Positions 38,848-48,983 are shown, counted from the first letter of the stretch. The stretch is 64,000 nucleotides of DNA from Bacteroidota bacterium (GCA_016713645.1 JADJOU010000003.1:186001-250000); one strand, 5' to 3'. Numbers and translations: made by a program. The notes: generated by a model not told the origin, from the sequence alone.

Positions 38848-40850
38848 TTATCTCTTGATGGTTATAGCTCCCTTATAAAATCTATCTGCTGTTTTAAGCA
38901 CCCACCAATAAGAGCCATCTGGCACTAAATTGCCTTTCCAATTTCCTTCCCAGTCATTCGCATAAGCTGTAGTTGCATAAACCTCCATTCCACCTCTATT
39001 GAATATCGTCAATGAATAGCTTGTAAAATTGTTGATATTCGGGATGACAAAACGATCGTTTAATCCGTCGCCATTTGGCGTCATCAAATTGGTCGCATTT
39101 AAATTAAATCCTTGCTTCACGAATACATTGATTGTTCCTTTCGTTTCGCAGCCTTGATTAGATGCGATACAAGTGATTACATTAGCTCCCAACGGCAATT
39201 TAACTCTAGCAACTGATGAAGTTGGGTTGTCAAAATTTGTCAATGGATACCATGTAGTTGGGAATTTGCTCTCAGCAGTCACAACATAAGGCACATCCGA
39301 TGTAATCGTATCTCCTATGCTCAATTTCAAATCTGGCTTAACAAGCACTGTAACCTCTGTTTCAACTGGTGCCGAGAAGCACTTACCCAATTTAACTGTT
39401 GCCATATACTTTCCTGTGCTATTCAAAGAACCAATAAATTTAGGCTCACGAACATTTGAAGTAAATCCATTAGGACCAGTCCAAGAATAGGTAGCTCCTG
39501 GAATAGATGTTGCAGAAAGTTTAATTGTATCTCTCTCACAAACTTTTCCATTTGAATATGCCATAACTTGATTCTTTACTCTGTTCACATCAATTAATAT
39601 ACTGCTTGGATCAGACTTGCAACCACTAGATAAATTAGTTGTAACTAGATTGTAAAAACCTTGATGATCATCTTCATTGGCGTTGGCAAGAACTGGATTT
39701 TGAACTGTAGAGTTAAACCCGAAAGGACCAGACCAAGCATATCCTAAACCACTTGCTGTGCAGAATAATTTAAGCGTATCGCCGTCGCAAATAGGAGCAT
39801 TAGAAACAATAATTGGCGCTGCTGGAGTAGGATTTATACCTACTGTTGCTACTGCCATTCCACTTGTACATCCTGTGCTATTATCTTTCACCTCAACAAA
39901 AAATCTCGTTGGATTATTCTTAATTCCCGGAGTTCTATAATCCGCTCCAACAAAAAGAGCAACTACTGCATTTGTATCAGCATACCAAGCGAATGCTGGA
40001 TTCGCCACAAGGCTCTTTGCTGAAAGCACTGTATCTCTGCCTGCGCAAACAGAAGGAGAATTTACCGTAGGGATCGCAGGCAATGCTTTTGTATATACTG
40101 TCGTTTTAAAAGGAGTCACTACACAGCCTCCTACAACAGATTCAGTAACCCAGAAATCTGTCTGAGCATTAATATTTGGTGTGGTAAACATTCCACCAGA
40201 AAATACGTGTTTAGTTAGATTTGCATCAGCATACCAACTAAATTGACCGCTATTTTGTGATGTATGAGAAGCGATTAAAGTCGCTTTGCTGCCAATACAA
40301 ACGGTATCCTTCGTTGCAGAAGTAATCGTAGGGCTAACAGAAATTTTCCAATTCACGATAAACTCAACGCTATATCCATTTCCTTGATTGACAATAAAGG
40401 TAGTATCGATATTTCTTCTAAAATTGCCTAAGTACAAGTAAACATTCTCTATACTATGATTTTCATCTGGAGTACCTGCAAACGCATCATAGTTAGCATC
40501 TGTTCCTCCATCCTCTTCCCAAGATTCAATTTCAATCTGAATGTTATCTGCACAAGAATTTGAAATTGCTTGAAGTGGCGTACCTTGAAGCAATTCGCCA
40601 CATTTCACTTCTAAACCAGGATTGACTGTTGTAGTTGCAAAATAATTGGTATTAGGATTGCCGATAGAATATGCTCTCGCTTTAATTTTCCATCTTGGCT
40701 CTGGTTGATCGTTTATAATAAAATTATCAAAGTTACATTGATAACTATGGGTAACACTTTTAATGGTAATGTTGACATCAACGAGTGATTGCGCCTTTAT
40801 CAAAAAAGGGATAACGCTTAAAAAAACAGAAAAACTTTGGATTTTATCAT
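38848..40850 (-). CDS. Cell-surface protein with T9SS type B (gliding-associated) C-terminal domain
   Basis: About 670 residues. The N-terminal beta domain precedes repeats of Ig/PKD-like modules with paired Cys ('VCIGSKATLIAS', 'VCAGRDTVLSAKS', 'ICDGDTLKLFC', 'VCERDTIKLSATS'). It ends in the type B sorting domain: 'TPNGDGLNDRFVIPNI', 'SLTIFNRGGMEVY', 'DWEGNWKG', 'PDGSYWWVLK'. The preferred start is ATG 40850 ('MIKSKVFLFF...SVIPFLIKAQS'): one A added to the run 40821-40827 gives a proper signal peptide, and the promoter at 40872-40879 lies downstream of the longer alternative start at 40893. It is probably an adhesin handled by the PorP-OmpA protein downstream. Confidence 0.85.
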
Positions 40851-40871
40851 TGTGATAGGTTTTAAAAAGCG

Positions 40872-40879
40872 CAAATATA
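40872..40879 (-). promoter_or_regulatory. Bacteroidota -7 box TATATTTG (minus strand)
   Basis: Exact TAnnTTTG on the minus strand, 21 nt before the start at 40850, with TTGACA about 21 nt upstream (plus coordinates 40901-40906). Confidence 0.6.
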
Positions 40880-41061
40880 AAGTTTATTTGCATATATACT
40901 TGTCAATTTTTAACTTTTATTGATTTTATGCCTAAATTTAGATAAACCATTCACTGGTAATCGATAAAAATGCCGTAATTATATAATTTATAAAACATTG
41001 CTTCAATAATTAACCCCAAAAAATAGCGATTTCTTCTATTTTTACGTCATAAATTAAAATA

Positions 41062-42018
41062 ATGTCAATAGAAAAATACACAATTCTAGGTAATAATGAT
41101 ACCCGGTCAGGATTTGGAGCAGGAATGATGGAATTGGGGAGAACCAACCCCAATGTGGTTGCACTTTGTGCTGATTTAACGGAATCGCTCAAACTGACAG
41201 AATTCAAGAAAGAATTTCCCGAAAGATTTTTTCAATGTGGGATTGCGGAGGCAAATATGATTGGTGTAGCAGCGGGCATGACGATAGGCGGAAAAATCCC
41301 CTTTGCCACTTCATTTGCCAATTTCGTCACAGGACGAGTATATGATCAAATCAGACAATCTGTCGCTTATTCCGAAAAAAACGTGAAAATTTGCGCTTCA
41401 CATGCTGGACTTACTTTGGGCGAAGATGGCGCTACACATCAAATTCTAGAAGATTTAGGCTTGATGCAAATGCTTCCCAATATGACCGTAATCAATACGT
41501 GTGATTTTAATCAGACCAAAGCTGCCACCATTGCGATAGCATCTCATGTTGGACCAGTATATCTGAGATTTGGTCGTCCAAAAGTTCCTATTTTTATTCC
41601 TGAGGATATGCCTTTTGTTATTGGGAAAGGTATTCAAATAAGTGAAGTCAATGATATCACAATAATAGCCACAGGGCATCTCGTTTGGAAAGCCATTGAG
41701 GCAGGAAAAGCATTATTGGAGAAAGGGATTCATGCTGACATCATAAATATTCACACAATTAAACCATTAGACGCCGATATTATCCTGAAAAGCGCGAAAA
41801 AGACTAAAAAAGTTTTGGTAGCAGAGGAACATCAAGTTTTAGGTGGGCTCGGAAGTGCTGTGGCTCAACTTTTGAGCAGCCAATTCCCTTGTCCAATGGA
41901 CTTTATAGCAGTTCAAGATAGTTTTGGCGAGAGCGGAACACCGGATCAACTCATGGATAAATATGGACTCAATGTCGAAACAATCATAGCCAAAGCAGAG
42001 AAATTATTAAAGGGCTAA
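41062..42018 (+). CDS. Transketolase, C-terminal subunit
   Basis: 318 residues covering the pyrimidine-binding (PYR) and C-terminal domains of transketolase: 'TRSGFGAGMMELGRTNPNVVALCADLTESL', the catalytic-Glu region 'FFQCGIAEANMIGVAAGM', 'ASHAGLTLGEDGATHQILEDL', and 'VEEHQVLGGLGSAVAQLL' (as 'AEEHQVLGGLG'). In many Bacteroidota transketolase is split into two genes, but no N-terminal TPP-binding half is next to it: upstream is a divergent surface-protein gene. The N-half must be elsewhere. Role: pentose phosphate pathway. A near-consensus -7 box TATTTTTA lies at 41037-41044. The frame is intact. Confidence 0.88.
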   Translation: MSIEKYTILGNNDTRSGFGAGMMELGRTNPNVVALCADLTESLKLTEFKKEFPERFFQCGIAEANMIGVAAGMTIGGKIPFATSFANFVTGRVYDQIRQSVAYSEKNVKICASHAGLTLGEDGATHQILEDLGLMQMLPNMTVINTCDFNQTKAATIAIASHVGPVYLRFGRPKVPIFIPEDMPFVIGKGIQISEVNDITIIATGHLVWKAIEAGKALLEKGIHADIINIHTIKPLDADIILKSAKKTKKVLVAEEHQVLGGLGSAVAQLLSSQFPCPMDFIAVQDSFGESGTPDQLMDKYGLNVETIIAKAEKLLKG

Positions 42019-42077
42019 TACTTCTATCTATTATTCTTATATAAAATCGAAATAGTCTTTTCAAAATCTGCACATTG

Positions 42078-43273
42078 ATGGAGCAAAAAAAAATTCCTCT
42101 ATTTACGATTTTCTTAACCGTACTTGTTGACTTATTAGGCGTTTGTATAGTTATTCCCATTTCCACGCCGCTGATTTTAAATAATGATACTGGGATTCTA
42201 CCAGCTGGATTATCGCCTCATATCAAAACCATTATTCTCGGTGCATTGCTCTCCTCATTTCCAATTGCACAGTTCTTCGGTGCACCAATTTTAGGATCAC
42301 TTTCAGACAGGCATGGTCGAAAAAAAATATTGATGCTATCAATATTTGGGAGTTGCATCGGATATCTACTATTTGCATACGGCATCTATGCGCAAAACAT
42401 CTATATTTTATTCTTTAGTAGAATTTTAGATGGTTTTACTGGTGGCAATATCGCCGTCATTTATGCTGCCATTGCAGATAGAAGTTCGCAAGAGGACAAG
42501 CCCAAAAACTTCGCCCTCATAGGCATGGCTTTTGGTTTGGGGATGATTATTGGACCCGCATTGGGCGGCATACTCTCAGACGATACCATCCACCCCTATT
42601 TTAATTTCAAAACCCCCTATTTATTCGCCGCAGGGCTCTGTCTACTCAATTTGTTTCTCGTTTATTTAAATTTTGAGGAGACACTTGAAAAACTCAGCCA
42701 AGTAAAAATCAATGCTTTGACTGGATTCAGAAATCTATATGAGGGATTTACGCATCCATCACTAAAATGGCTTTTCCTCATCGCCTTTTTCTATTCATTA
42801 GGGTTTAATTTCTACACACAATTCTTTCAAGTTTTTGTCTATAAAAAATTTGCATTCGACCAAACTCAGATTGGCCAATACTTCACTTGGGTGGGAATTT
42901 GCATCACCTTTTTTCAAGCGGTCGTCATCCGAAGAATTTCAGGTAAAATCCTCCCCGAAAAAATCATCCAATATTCGATGCTTTTGACTTCATTTTCATT
43001 GGTTTGGAATATCCTCACCTCTCAAGCATGGATGATTTATCTGTTCACCCCATTTACCGCATTAGGTCAAGGATTATCCTTTCCCAATATAACAGGATTG
43101 ATCTCTAAAAATGCCATTCAAGGCCAACAAGGCAAAACCCTTGGCATTCAGCAGTCCTGTTTTTTGTTTCGACAATTTTAATGGTTGGATTATTGATTCA
43201 ATACCCTGAGTATTTTTGGTTAATGCTTCCATTCTCATGCACTGGTTTGGCAGGTGCACTTGATGTAATTTAA
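42078..43273 (+). CDS. MFS transporter (TetA-like), frame break near the end
   Basis: Twelve-helix major facilitator of about 399 residues. Motif A is present ('LGSLSDRHGRKKILMLSIFGS'), then 'RILDGFTGGNIAVIYAAIAD' and 'GMAFGLGMIIGPALGG', the pattern of the DHA1/TCR drug-efflux group. ATG 42078 was chosen over the preceding TTG. The frame breaks near 43158; one added C gives 'IQQSLFFVSTILMVGLLIQYPEYFWLMLPF', and the stop moves to 43271-43273. The substrate is unknown. The neighbours (transketolase, cobalamin adenosyltransferase) give no clue. Confidence 0.78.
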
Positions 43274-43297
43274 TTTTTCTGCAGCTGCAGAAAAATT
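43272..43297. repeat. Perfect 26-bp palindrome
   Basis: Thirteen bases (AATTTTTCTGCAG) are followed directly by their reverse complement. Without a loop it may be a weak bidirectional terminator or an operator. It begins at the MFS stop codon and ends 15 nt before the adenosyltransferase ATG. Confidence 0.6.
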
Positions 43298-43312
43298 GAT
43301 ACCAAGTCTTTC

Positions 43313-43864
43313 ATGAAAATTTATACCAAAACAGGTGATAACGGATCTACTTCTCTTTTTGGGGGAGATAGGTTGATGAAGAGCAATGCTCGCGTGGATG
43401 CCTATGGCAATATTGACGAGTTGAATTCATTCATTGGCTTACTAGGAGATTCTATCGAAAATTCCCCTGTATTAAATGCGCTGCGCAATATCCAAGATAA
43501 ATTATTCGTAATCGGCTCTCATTTGGCAACAGTAGACGAAGCCTATAAATCGAAAATCCCCAATATCCTCGAAGAAGATATCCTTTTTCTAGAAAATCAA
43601 ATTGATGCTTATAACGAGCATTTGCCAGTGATGACCCATTTTATTTTGCCAGGCGGTCATATCTCCGTCTCTTATTGTCATGTAGCAAGGACTGTTTGTC
43701 GGAGGGCTGAGAGAAGCATCGTTGCGATTGCTCAATCTGAAAAAATTGAATTGATTCTCATCAAATACCTCAATAGATTATCCGATTATCTTTTTGTTCT
43801 CGCTAGAAAACTCATTCATGATTTAGGAATAGAAGAGATTAAATGGGAATCTAAAAATAGATAA
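43313..43864 (+). CDS. Cob(I)alamin adenosyltransferase, PduO type
   Basis: 183 residues that convert cob(I)alamin and ATP to adenosylcobalamin. Motifs are 'IYTKTGDNGSTSLFGGDRLMKS' (ATP site, first strand), 'RVDAYGNIDELNSFIG', 'FILPGG' and 'CHVARTVCRRAERSIV', with 'YLNRLSDYLFVLAR' near the end, all diagnostic of the PduO family. The product is the cofactor of methylmalonyl-CoA mutase, encoded at 57296 in this window. Cob genes are otherwise absent here, so the cell may import or salvage cobalamin. The frame is intact. The ATG lies 15 nt after the palindrome. Confidence 0.9.
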   Translation: MKIYTKTGDNGSTSLFGGDRLMKSNARVDAYGNIDELNSFIGLLGDSIENSPVLNALRNIQDKLFVIGSHLATVDEAYKSKIPNILEEDILFLENQIDAYNEHLPVMTHFILPGGHISVSYCHVARTVCRRAERSIVAIAQSEKIELILIKYLNRLSDYLFVLARKLIHDLGIEEIKWESKNR

Positions 43865-43897
43865 ATCCCTTCAGAAAATAAGTTTCCACCGATTTCC

Positions 43898-43927
43898 TTT
43901 GAATCCACAAAAATTATCTTAGTTTTG
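43898..43927 (+). promoter_or_regulatory. Bacteroidota promoter for tRNA-Val
   Basis: TTTG at 43898-43901, an 18-nt spacer, then an exact -7 box TAGTTTTG at 43920-43927. It ends 17 nt before the tRNA, a textbook arrangement for this phylum. Confidence 0.65.
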
Positions 43928-43944
43928 CTGCCGATATCTAATAA

Positions 43945-44019
43945 GAGTTATTAGCTCAGCTGGTTTAGAGCGCTACCTCGACAAGGTAGAGGTCACAGGT
44001 TCGATCCCTGTATGACTCA
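43945..44019 (+). tRNA. tRNA-Val (GAC)
   Basis: A full cloverleaf folds: acceptor GAGTTAT with ATGACTC, D-arm GCTC/GAGC, anticodon stem CTACC/GGTAG around the loop TCGACAA, T-arm ACAGG/CCTGT with TTCGATC. The anticodon at loop positions 3-5 is GAC, decoding GUC/GUU valine. The base before the anticodon (position 33) is C instead of the nearly universal U, and position 32 is U, as if the two were swapped. No CCA is encoded after the discriminator A. A promoter lies immediately upstream. Confidence 0.85.
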
Positions 44020-44130
44020 CATCCACTCCTAATTCTTTAGGCCATTTATTCCCTTTTCATTCTGCTTAAAAATCATTTTTAAAAATGAAAAGGGGAGATT
44101 TGGATTTATATTTACACGAACAAATTTCTC

Positions 44131-44673
44131 ATGATTAAAAATCAATCATTAGCCACATTTGGCGGTGGATGCTTTTGGTGCATCGAAACCATATTCAATA
44201 AATTAAAAGGGGTCGAAATAGCAACTAGTGGCTATGCAGGCGGCAGAACTGCCCATCCCACCTATGAAGAAGTCTGCGATGGAAATACAGGACATGTAGA
44301 GGTGGTTCAAGTTGCCTTCTATCCCGATGAAATTTCATTTGTAGAATTGCTCAAAGTATTTTTCAAAATACACGATCCTACACAAATCAATAGGCAAGGC
44401 GATGATATAGGTGAACAATATCGCTCTGTCATTTTTTATCATACTGAAGCGCAGAAAAAAATCAGTGAAGAACTCATCCATTCACTCAATGAAGCAAAAA
44501 TTTGGAGCGATCCAATTGCAACCAAAGTAGAACCCATTCACAATTATTTTGCCGCTGAAGCCTACCATCAAAACTACTACGCACAGAACAAAGAAACCAA
44601 TAGCTACTGCGCTCTGGTCGTAAGGCCTAAAGTGGAAAAATTTGAAAAAGTATTTGCAGACATTATGAAATAA
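44131..44673 (+). CDS. msrA: Peptide methionine sulfoxide reductase MsrA
   Basis: 180 residues. The catalytic 'GGGCFWC' (Cys14) opens the protein and 'SGYAGG', 'GNTGHVEVVQV', 'FFKIHDPTQINRQGDDIGEQYRSVIFYH' are MsrA marks; the C-terminal region holds one further Cys ('NSYCALVV'). It repairs S-methionine sulfoxide using thioredoxin. The 3' end overlaps the convergent DUF1905 gene by 11 nt. An upstream AT-rich stretch has a near -7 box (TATATTTA at about 44109). The frame is intact. Confidence 0.92.
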   Translation: MIKNQSLATFGGGCFWCIETIFNKLKGVEIATSGYAGGRTAHPTYEEVCDGNTGHVEVVQVAFYPDEISFVELLKVFFKIHDPTQINRQGDDIGEQYRSVIFYHTEAQKKISEELIHSLNEAKIWSDPIATKVEPIHNYFAAEAYHQNYYAQNKETNSYCALVVRPKVEKFEKVFADIMK

Positions 44674-45178
44674 ACGCGTCTTTTTTCTGACTGCGGATCA
44701 TCTCCGCATAAGTCATTTTCAAAGAACAAGCATGGATTGTTTGTAGGATTCGCTTTGTTTTGGTATCTCCAGTTTTGGCTTGCTCTATCCAATTAGAATA
44801 ATACTTTCTATGCGAAAGCGGCATGGATTCAAAATATGCACGCGCCTCGGGTTCATGCTCTAGACATGCAAATAGATCTGCAGATAAACTTACTTCCCGA
44901 TTATCCACCTCCATTTCTACCTTTATTTGATCGCCTTCTTTTACGCTCAATTTTTTTCTCCAATCTCCATTGATAGAGAGGATAAAATCCCCTTTGCCCA
45001 TTGGAGTTAGTGCCATTCCATCAAAATCTCGTTCATTTATTTTTCCCTTAACGCGATAACTGACCCTCACATTTGGATTCAATGCTGAAGCTTGTTCGGC
45101 ACTAATTTCAATATAGGTCCAGCCCGTCTTCTCCCCCTTATTGCCAAATTTTTTAATTGTTGAAATCAACGTTATCAT
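44663..45178 (-). CDS. DUF1905 plus YdeI/OmpD-associated domain protein
   Basis: 171 residues. The N-terminal beta domain ('GWTYIEISAEQASALNPNVRVSYRVKGKINERDFDGMALTPMGKGDFILSINGDWRKKLSVKEGDQIKVEME') matches DUF1905. The C-terminal helical part ('YFESMPLSHRKYYSNWIEQAKTGDTKTKRILQTI') matches the YdeI 'bacteriocin-protection' helices. This two-domain layout is common in Bacteroidota; function is not established. It is the last gene of a long minus-strand run and overlaps msrA tail to tail. Confidence 0.75.
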   Translation of the reverse strand: MITLISTIKKFGNKGEKTGWTYIEISAEQASALNPNVRVSYRVKGKINERDFDGMALTPMGKGDFILSINGDWRKKLSVKEGDQIKVEMEVDNREVSLSADLFACLEHEPEARAYFESMPLSHRKYYSNWIEQAKTGDTKTKRILQTIHACSLKMTYAEMIRSQKKDAFIS

Positions 45179-45206
45179 ATATCCTACCTTGAATCAAAAA
45201 AATAAA

Positions 45207-46277
45207 CTAGAATAATTTTTCCATAAAATTCACCAACGCCCTTACATCATCGATGCTAGTAGAGGGAAAATTCCCAATGCGAATATGTTGATCTGCGAAC
45301 TTACCATAACCATTGCTCAAGATGAAATTATTCTGACTTAGCGTAGAGAATAGATTTCTATCGCTTACTTCAGCAACAATGGTTGTCTTTGATCGATCCG
45401 CAGGAGCAGCAACAAAGTGATTCAATATGGGAGAATTTTCAATCGCTTTATCGAGCAATGTCGCTTTCATCTCCGTATCCAATCTTAATCGGTCGATTCC
45501 ATATTCCAGCATATCAGCAGCCACTTTTCCGAGCAAGTATATCGCCAAGATATTGGGAGTACTGGGAACTTCGCTCTTGAGATAATTTTGATGAAACTGT
45601 TCAATGGTATGATGCGCTCCCATCACATTTCCCTTTTGCTTTAAGATGGATGCGCGCTCGATTGCTCGAGGGGAAACAATCCATATCCCAAGTCCTGTCG
45701 GTAAACCAAATCCCTTTTGCGCGGAAAAGAATGCCATATCTACTTGAGTAAAATCGATATTTACATAGGGAATAGATGAGACAATGTCAATTGCCAACAA
45801 TTTATTTGGATAGCGATTGCGCAATTCATATATCACATTAAGGTCTATCGCAGCACCAGTAGAAGTCTCATTTTGGCATATGCCAATCAATTCTGTTTGC
45901 TCAGGAATAATTATACGATCAATATCAAAACTCTTTCCCGATGGGACTTCCTGCATGCTGGGACTTTTCTGCAATGCCAATGCATATTGATAGAATCGCT
46001 TTGAAAAATCACCATAGACCAAGTGGTGAGAATAAACATCTACCGTATTTAGCAATATGCGCTCCCATATTTCCGAGGCAGATCCCGCCATATAAATTTC
46101 ATAGTCTGCGGGAATATTCAAAAGTTGTTTTAATTGAGTAATGGTAGAAGCATACATTGCGCGAAATGCATCACTGCGATGTGACATCGAACCCATTTGC
46201 TGATCCATAAAAGCCCGAATATGCTTATCCACTGAAGGATAGATTCTAGCTGGACCAACGGTAAAAATATTCTGCAT
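45207..46277 (-). CDS. Class V aminotransferase
   Basis: 356 residues of fold-type I, class V (phosphoserine or alanine-glyoxylate aminotransferase group): 'FTVGPARIYPSV', 'MGSMSHRSDAFRAMY', 'AGSASEIWERILLN', 'NETSTGAAIDLNVI', the PLP Asp in 'AIDIVSSIPYVNIDF', the Schiff-base Lys in 'FFSAQKGFGLPTGLGIWI', and 'HHTIEQFHQNY'. The 'NETSTG' and 'QKGFG' pattern resembles SerC-like enzymes, but the full substrate set (serine, phosphoserine, glyoxylate) is undecided. Its neighbour is ctlX. The frame is intact. Confidence 0.8.
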   Translation of the reverse strand: MQNIFTVGPARIYPSVDKHIRAFMDQQMGSMSHRSDAFRAMYASTITQLKQLLNIPADYEIYMAGSASEIWERILLNTVDVYSHHLVYGDFSKRFYQYALALQKSPSMQEVPSGKSFDIDRIIIPEQTELIGICQNETSTGAAIDLNVIYELRNRYPNKLLAIDIVSSIPYVNIDFTQVDMAFFSAQKGFGLPTGLGIWIVSPRAIERASILKQKGNVMGAHHTIEQFHQNYLKSEVPSTPNILAIYLLGKVAADMLEYGIDRLRLDTEMKATLLDKAIENSPILNHFVAAPADRSKTTIVAEVSDRNLFSTLSQNNFILSNGYGKFADQHIRIGNFPSTSIDDVRALVNFMEKLF

Positions 46278-46316
46278 GGGATAAATATATTAAATGCGCA
46301 TGGTAGATTGATGCAA

Positions 46317-47245
46317 TTATTTCACGGGACAAAACACTTCTGCAATCATACATCGAGCGCTGCCACCTCCAATATCCTCAATTAAATAAACAGGAACAGC
46401 GAGTATTTCTGAATGCTTTTGAATTCTCCCCACTTGATCTTTATTCAACGAAAGAAAAGCGCGCTCGCTCATGACCAATATCTTTTCCCCTTTATTATTC
46501 AATACTTGCAGCATATTCCCTGCAAAATTCTGATTCAATTGCTCTGAAGTTAAATCGATGATTTCCAAATCAGATTCTTTAAAGGTCGTAATGAGCATTT
46601 GCTTCTCGCGCTCGTCTTTAACGGCACAGAGCCCAATCACCACAAAGCCATCTCCGACACACATCACCACATTGGTGTGATAAATCAATTTGTCATTATG
46701 ATCATAGGCAGAAAAAACGACTGGTCTATAGCCAATTTTCTTGCAGTAAAATTCAAATATTTCATGATCAGTTCTCGGCGACAAACATGCGTAAGCGACT
46801 TTGCATTTATGATCAAACACGATGCTACCTGTACCTTCCAAGGCCCTATCTTCTTTTCAAAATGCGAAAGATCAACGACCTCTTCAATCTTAAATTTTTC
46901 TTCCAACAATTCAATAATATCTCTCCTTCTCTCCAATGCTCTATTTTCATTCTTCATGGGATATAAATAGACTTTTCCATCTTCATGCATCGATATCCAA
47001 TTGTTTGGAAATATAGCATCAGGCTTGATTGGGGACTCCGTATCTTCGATGACGATTACATCTACTCCTTGTGCCCTGAGCATAGCGACAAAACCATCGT
47101 GTTCTGCTTGCGCCTTTCTTCTAATCTCCTCTGAAGTTAAATGCTTTAAATCGCGCTGATAATCGTTCGATGCAGCTGTTTGAATATTGTATTGAAAATT
47201 TGCTGGTCTTACCATCAAAATGTGCGAAGTATTTTGCATCGTCAT
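46317..47245 (-). CDS. ctlX: CtlX-type guanidino-group-modifying hydrolase, frame break
   Basis: About 310 residues of the amidinotransferase/arginine-deiminase fold. The N-terminal 'MVRPANFQYNIQTAASNDYQ' and 'PDAIFPNNWISMHEDGKVYLYPM' are typical of the citrulline-utilising hydrolase CtlX. After a break near 46850, 'DRALEGTGSIVFDH', 'SPRTDHEIFEFYCKKIGYRPVVFSA', 'YHTNVVMCVGDGFVVIGL' and the catalytic 'GGGSARCMIAEVF' follow. One added A in 'AAGAAG' joins the parts. Catalytic residues (Asp, His, Cys) are all present. CtlX is inferred to convert citrulline to ornithine or a related guanidino compound. Confidence 0.82.
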
Positions 47246-47282
47246 ATTGCTTCAATATTATTGTAGATTCTAAAACTTAAAT

Positions 47283-47771
47283 TTACTCATATTCTTGGAT
47301 TTGCTCTTCAAAGAATTCCAATTTTATCCCAGCCTCTCTCAGCATTTCTTCACTCTCCGTTCCAGCTTGATATTTTCGCTGACAAACCACCCTGGCAATA
47401 CCACAATTGATGATGAGCATGGCACAGACCCTACATGGTGTCATTCTGCAATAGAGCGTCGCGCCCGAAATAGAGATACCATTCTTTGCAGCTTGACAGA
47501 TGGCATTTTGTTCTGCATGCACCGTTCTAACGCAATGCTCCGTCTCTCGATTGCCTTCATCCACATGAATGACCTTTTTCATTTGATGACCGACATCATC
47601 GCAATGAGCCAATCCAACAGGAGATCCGACATATCCACTCACGAGCAATCGATTGTCCTTTGCAATCACACAACCGCTTCTCCCTCTTCCACATGTGGCT
47701 CGCTTAGAGACAGTATCCATAATCTCCATAAAATAATCATCCCAAGATGGCCTTTTATAATGCTCTGACAT
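47283..47771 (-). CDS. Deoxycytidylate (dCMP) deaminase
   Basis: 162 residues of the zinc cytidine-deaminase fold. The catalytic 'HAEQNAI' (His85, Glu87) and zinc-binding 'PCRVC' (Cys113, Cys116) are complete, with 'RGRSGCVIAKDNRLLVSGYVGSPVGL' upstream, as in the ComEB/dCMP deaminase group. It makes dUMP for thymidylate synthesis. Its neighbours ctlX and the thioredoxin-like gene are on the same strand with short gaps. The frame is intact. Confidence 0.85.
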   Translation of the reverse strand: MSEHYKRPSWDDYFMEIMDTVSKRATCGRGRSGCVIAKDNRLLVSGYVGSPVGLAHCDDVGHQMKKVIHVDEGNRETEHCVRTVHAEQNAICQAAKNGISISGATLYCRMTPCRVCAMLIINCGIARVVCQRKYQAGTESEEMLREAGIKLEFFEEQIQEYE

Positions 47772-47799
47772 AAATCTTACTGTATTACCTTATTGTCTA

Positions 47800-48983
47800 T
47801 TATTTAATAACTCTCCTTGTCATACTTTTTTTGATGATCTCTTCCATGCTTCTCGCTTCGGAAGTGTCTTCCGCACCACCATCATTGAGCGCACTCTTGG
47901 TCTCTTCAAGCGCCTTCTCATACTGTTGTAGTTTATGATAGACTTTAGCTGCCAACAAGTGATGATCAAAATTTGATTGCAATTTCAATAACCTTTTTGC
48001 TTCTTTTAATACTAACAAAAGGGTAGGCTCATTCAAGGTGCTGCGCTCCACTTTCTCCACAAACGATTTCACATAGGCCGTATCTTTTGAAGCAAATTTA
48101 GCGATATACTTAGAGCCAGCAACCGCATAAGAATGCCAGTCTTGAACGGTCTCTGTCCAAATCATTTCATGTATCAATTGAACTTTTTTCGCATCTTTTA
48201 CTTTCGCGTCAGTCAGCATGGTTTGTCCCTTATTAAATGCATCGCGATCTTTATTCTTCACAGCATCTTGGCTATTCTTCTTCGCAATGCGAATAATTAA
48301 TTCATCATAGATTTGGGCACCATAGCGCTCTTTATAAATGCTTGAATTCTTTAAAATATGTTTTGTGCTAGCAGAATTGACATGGTTGGCAATATCCATC
48401 ATCAATTTAGTCGTCTTCTCATTTAGTAGATTTTTCTCAGGCAAAATAGAGAGGTATTCCCGCAATTCCACTTCATAAGATTTCCCTGCTTGTGATAACA
48501 TTTTGACATAATTATATAAAAAATCCGTATCGCGAACGCCTTCTACATATTTGTTCTCCATTTTACGAAGTGTATTTGCATCGGGCTTCATCGCATCTCT
48601 TCCCTCTTCTATCAATGCTTTGGCATCTCTTCCACCTACTAATTTTTTCTTTACTGCTCCTGTATAATCTACATACAATAAAGTGGGATAGGCGCTGATT
48701 CCATATTCATAAGCCACTGGAGCACCTTCCTTTTCCATGTCCAATTTTAAATTGATAAAATGCTCATTGTTGAAATTTCCCAATTCGCGATCGGTAAATA
48801 CAAATTTTGCGAGCATTTTACATGGCCCACACCAAGTGGTATAACAATCGATAAAAATCAATTTATTCTCCTTTTGCGCTTTGACTTTTGCTTCATCGAG
48901 CGTGCCGTGAAAAAACTCAATGCCATCAGCAAAGGTGCTTATAGAGAGGCTGATAAAAGCGATTAAAAAAAGATCTGTTTCAT
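47800..48983 (-). CDS. Exported thioredoxin-fold protein (frame break in signal peptide)
   Basis: About 394 residues. The thioredoxin domain starts 'DCYTTWCGPCKMLAKFVF' (CGPC active site) with cis-Pro 'SAYPTLLYVD', followed by about 230 residues of helical, TPR-like sequence. ATG 48983 opens 'MKQIFF', then a run of seven T residues; an eighth T restores 'LIAFISLSISTFADGIEFFHGTLDEAKVKAQKENK', a normal signal peptide. The layout is that of periplasmic thioredoxins with a TPR tail. A redox partner is not evident. Confidence 0.8.

Noticed and set aside
47295..47768. Long ORF antisense to dCMP deaminase
   Set aside because: The minus-strand frame has all zinc and catalytic motifs; the antisense frame is a shadow.
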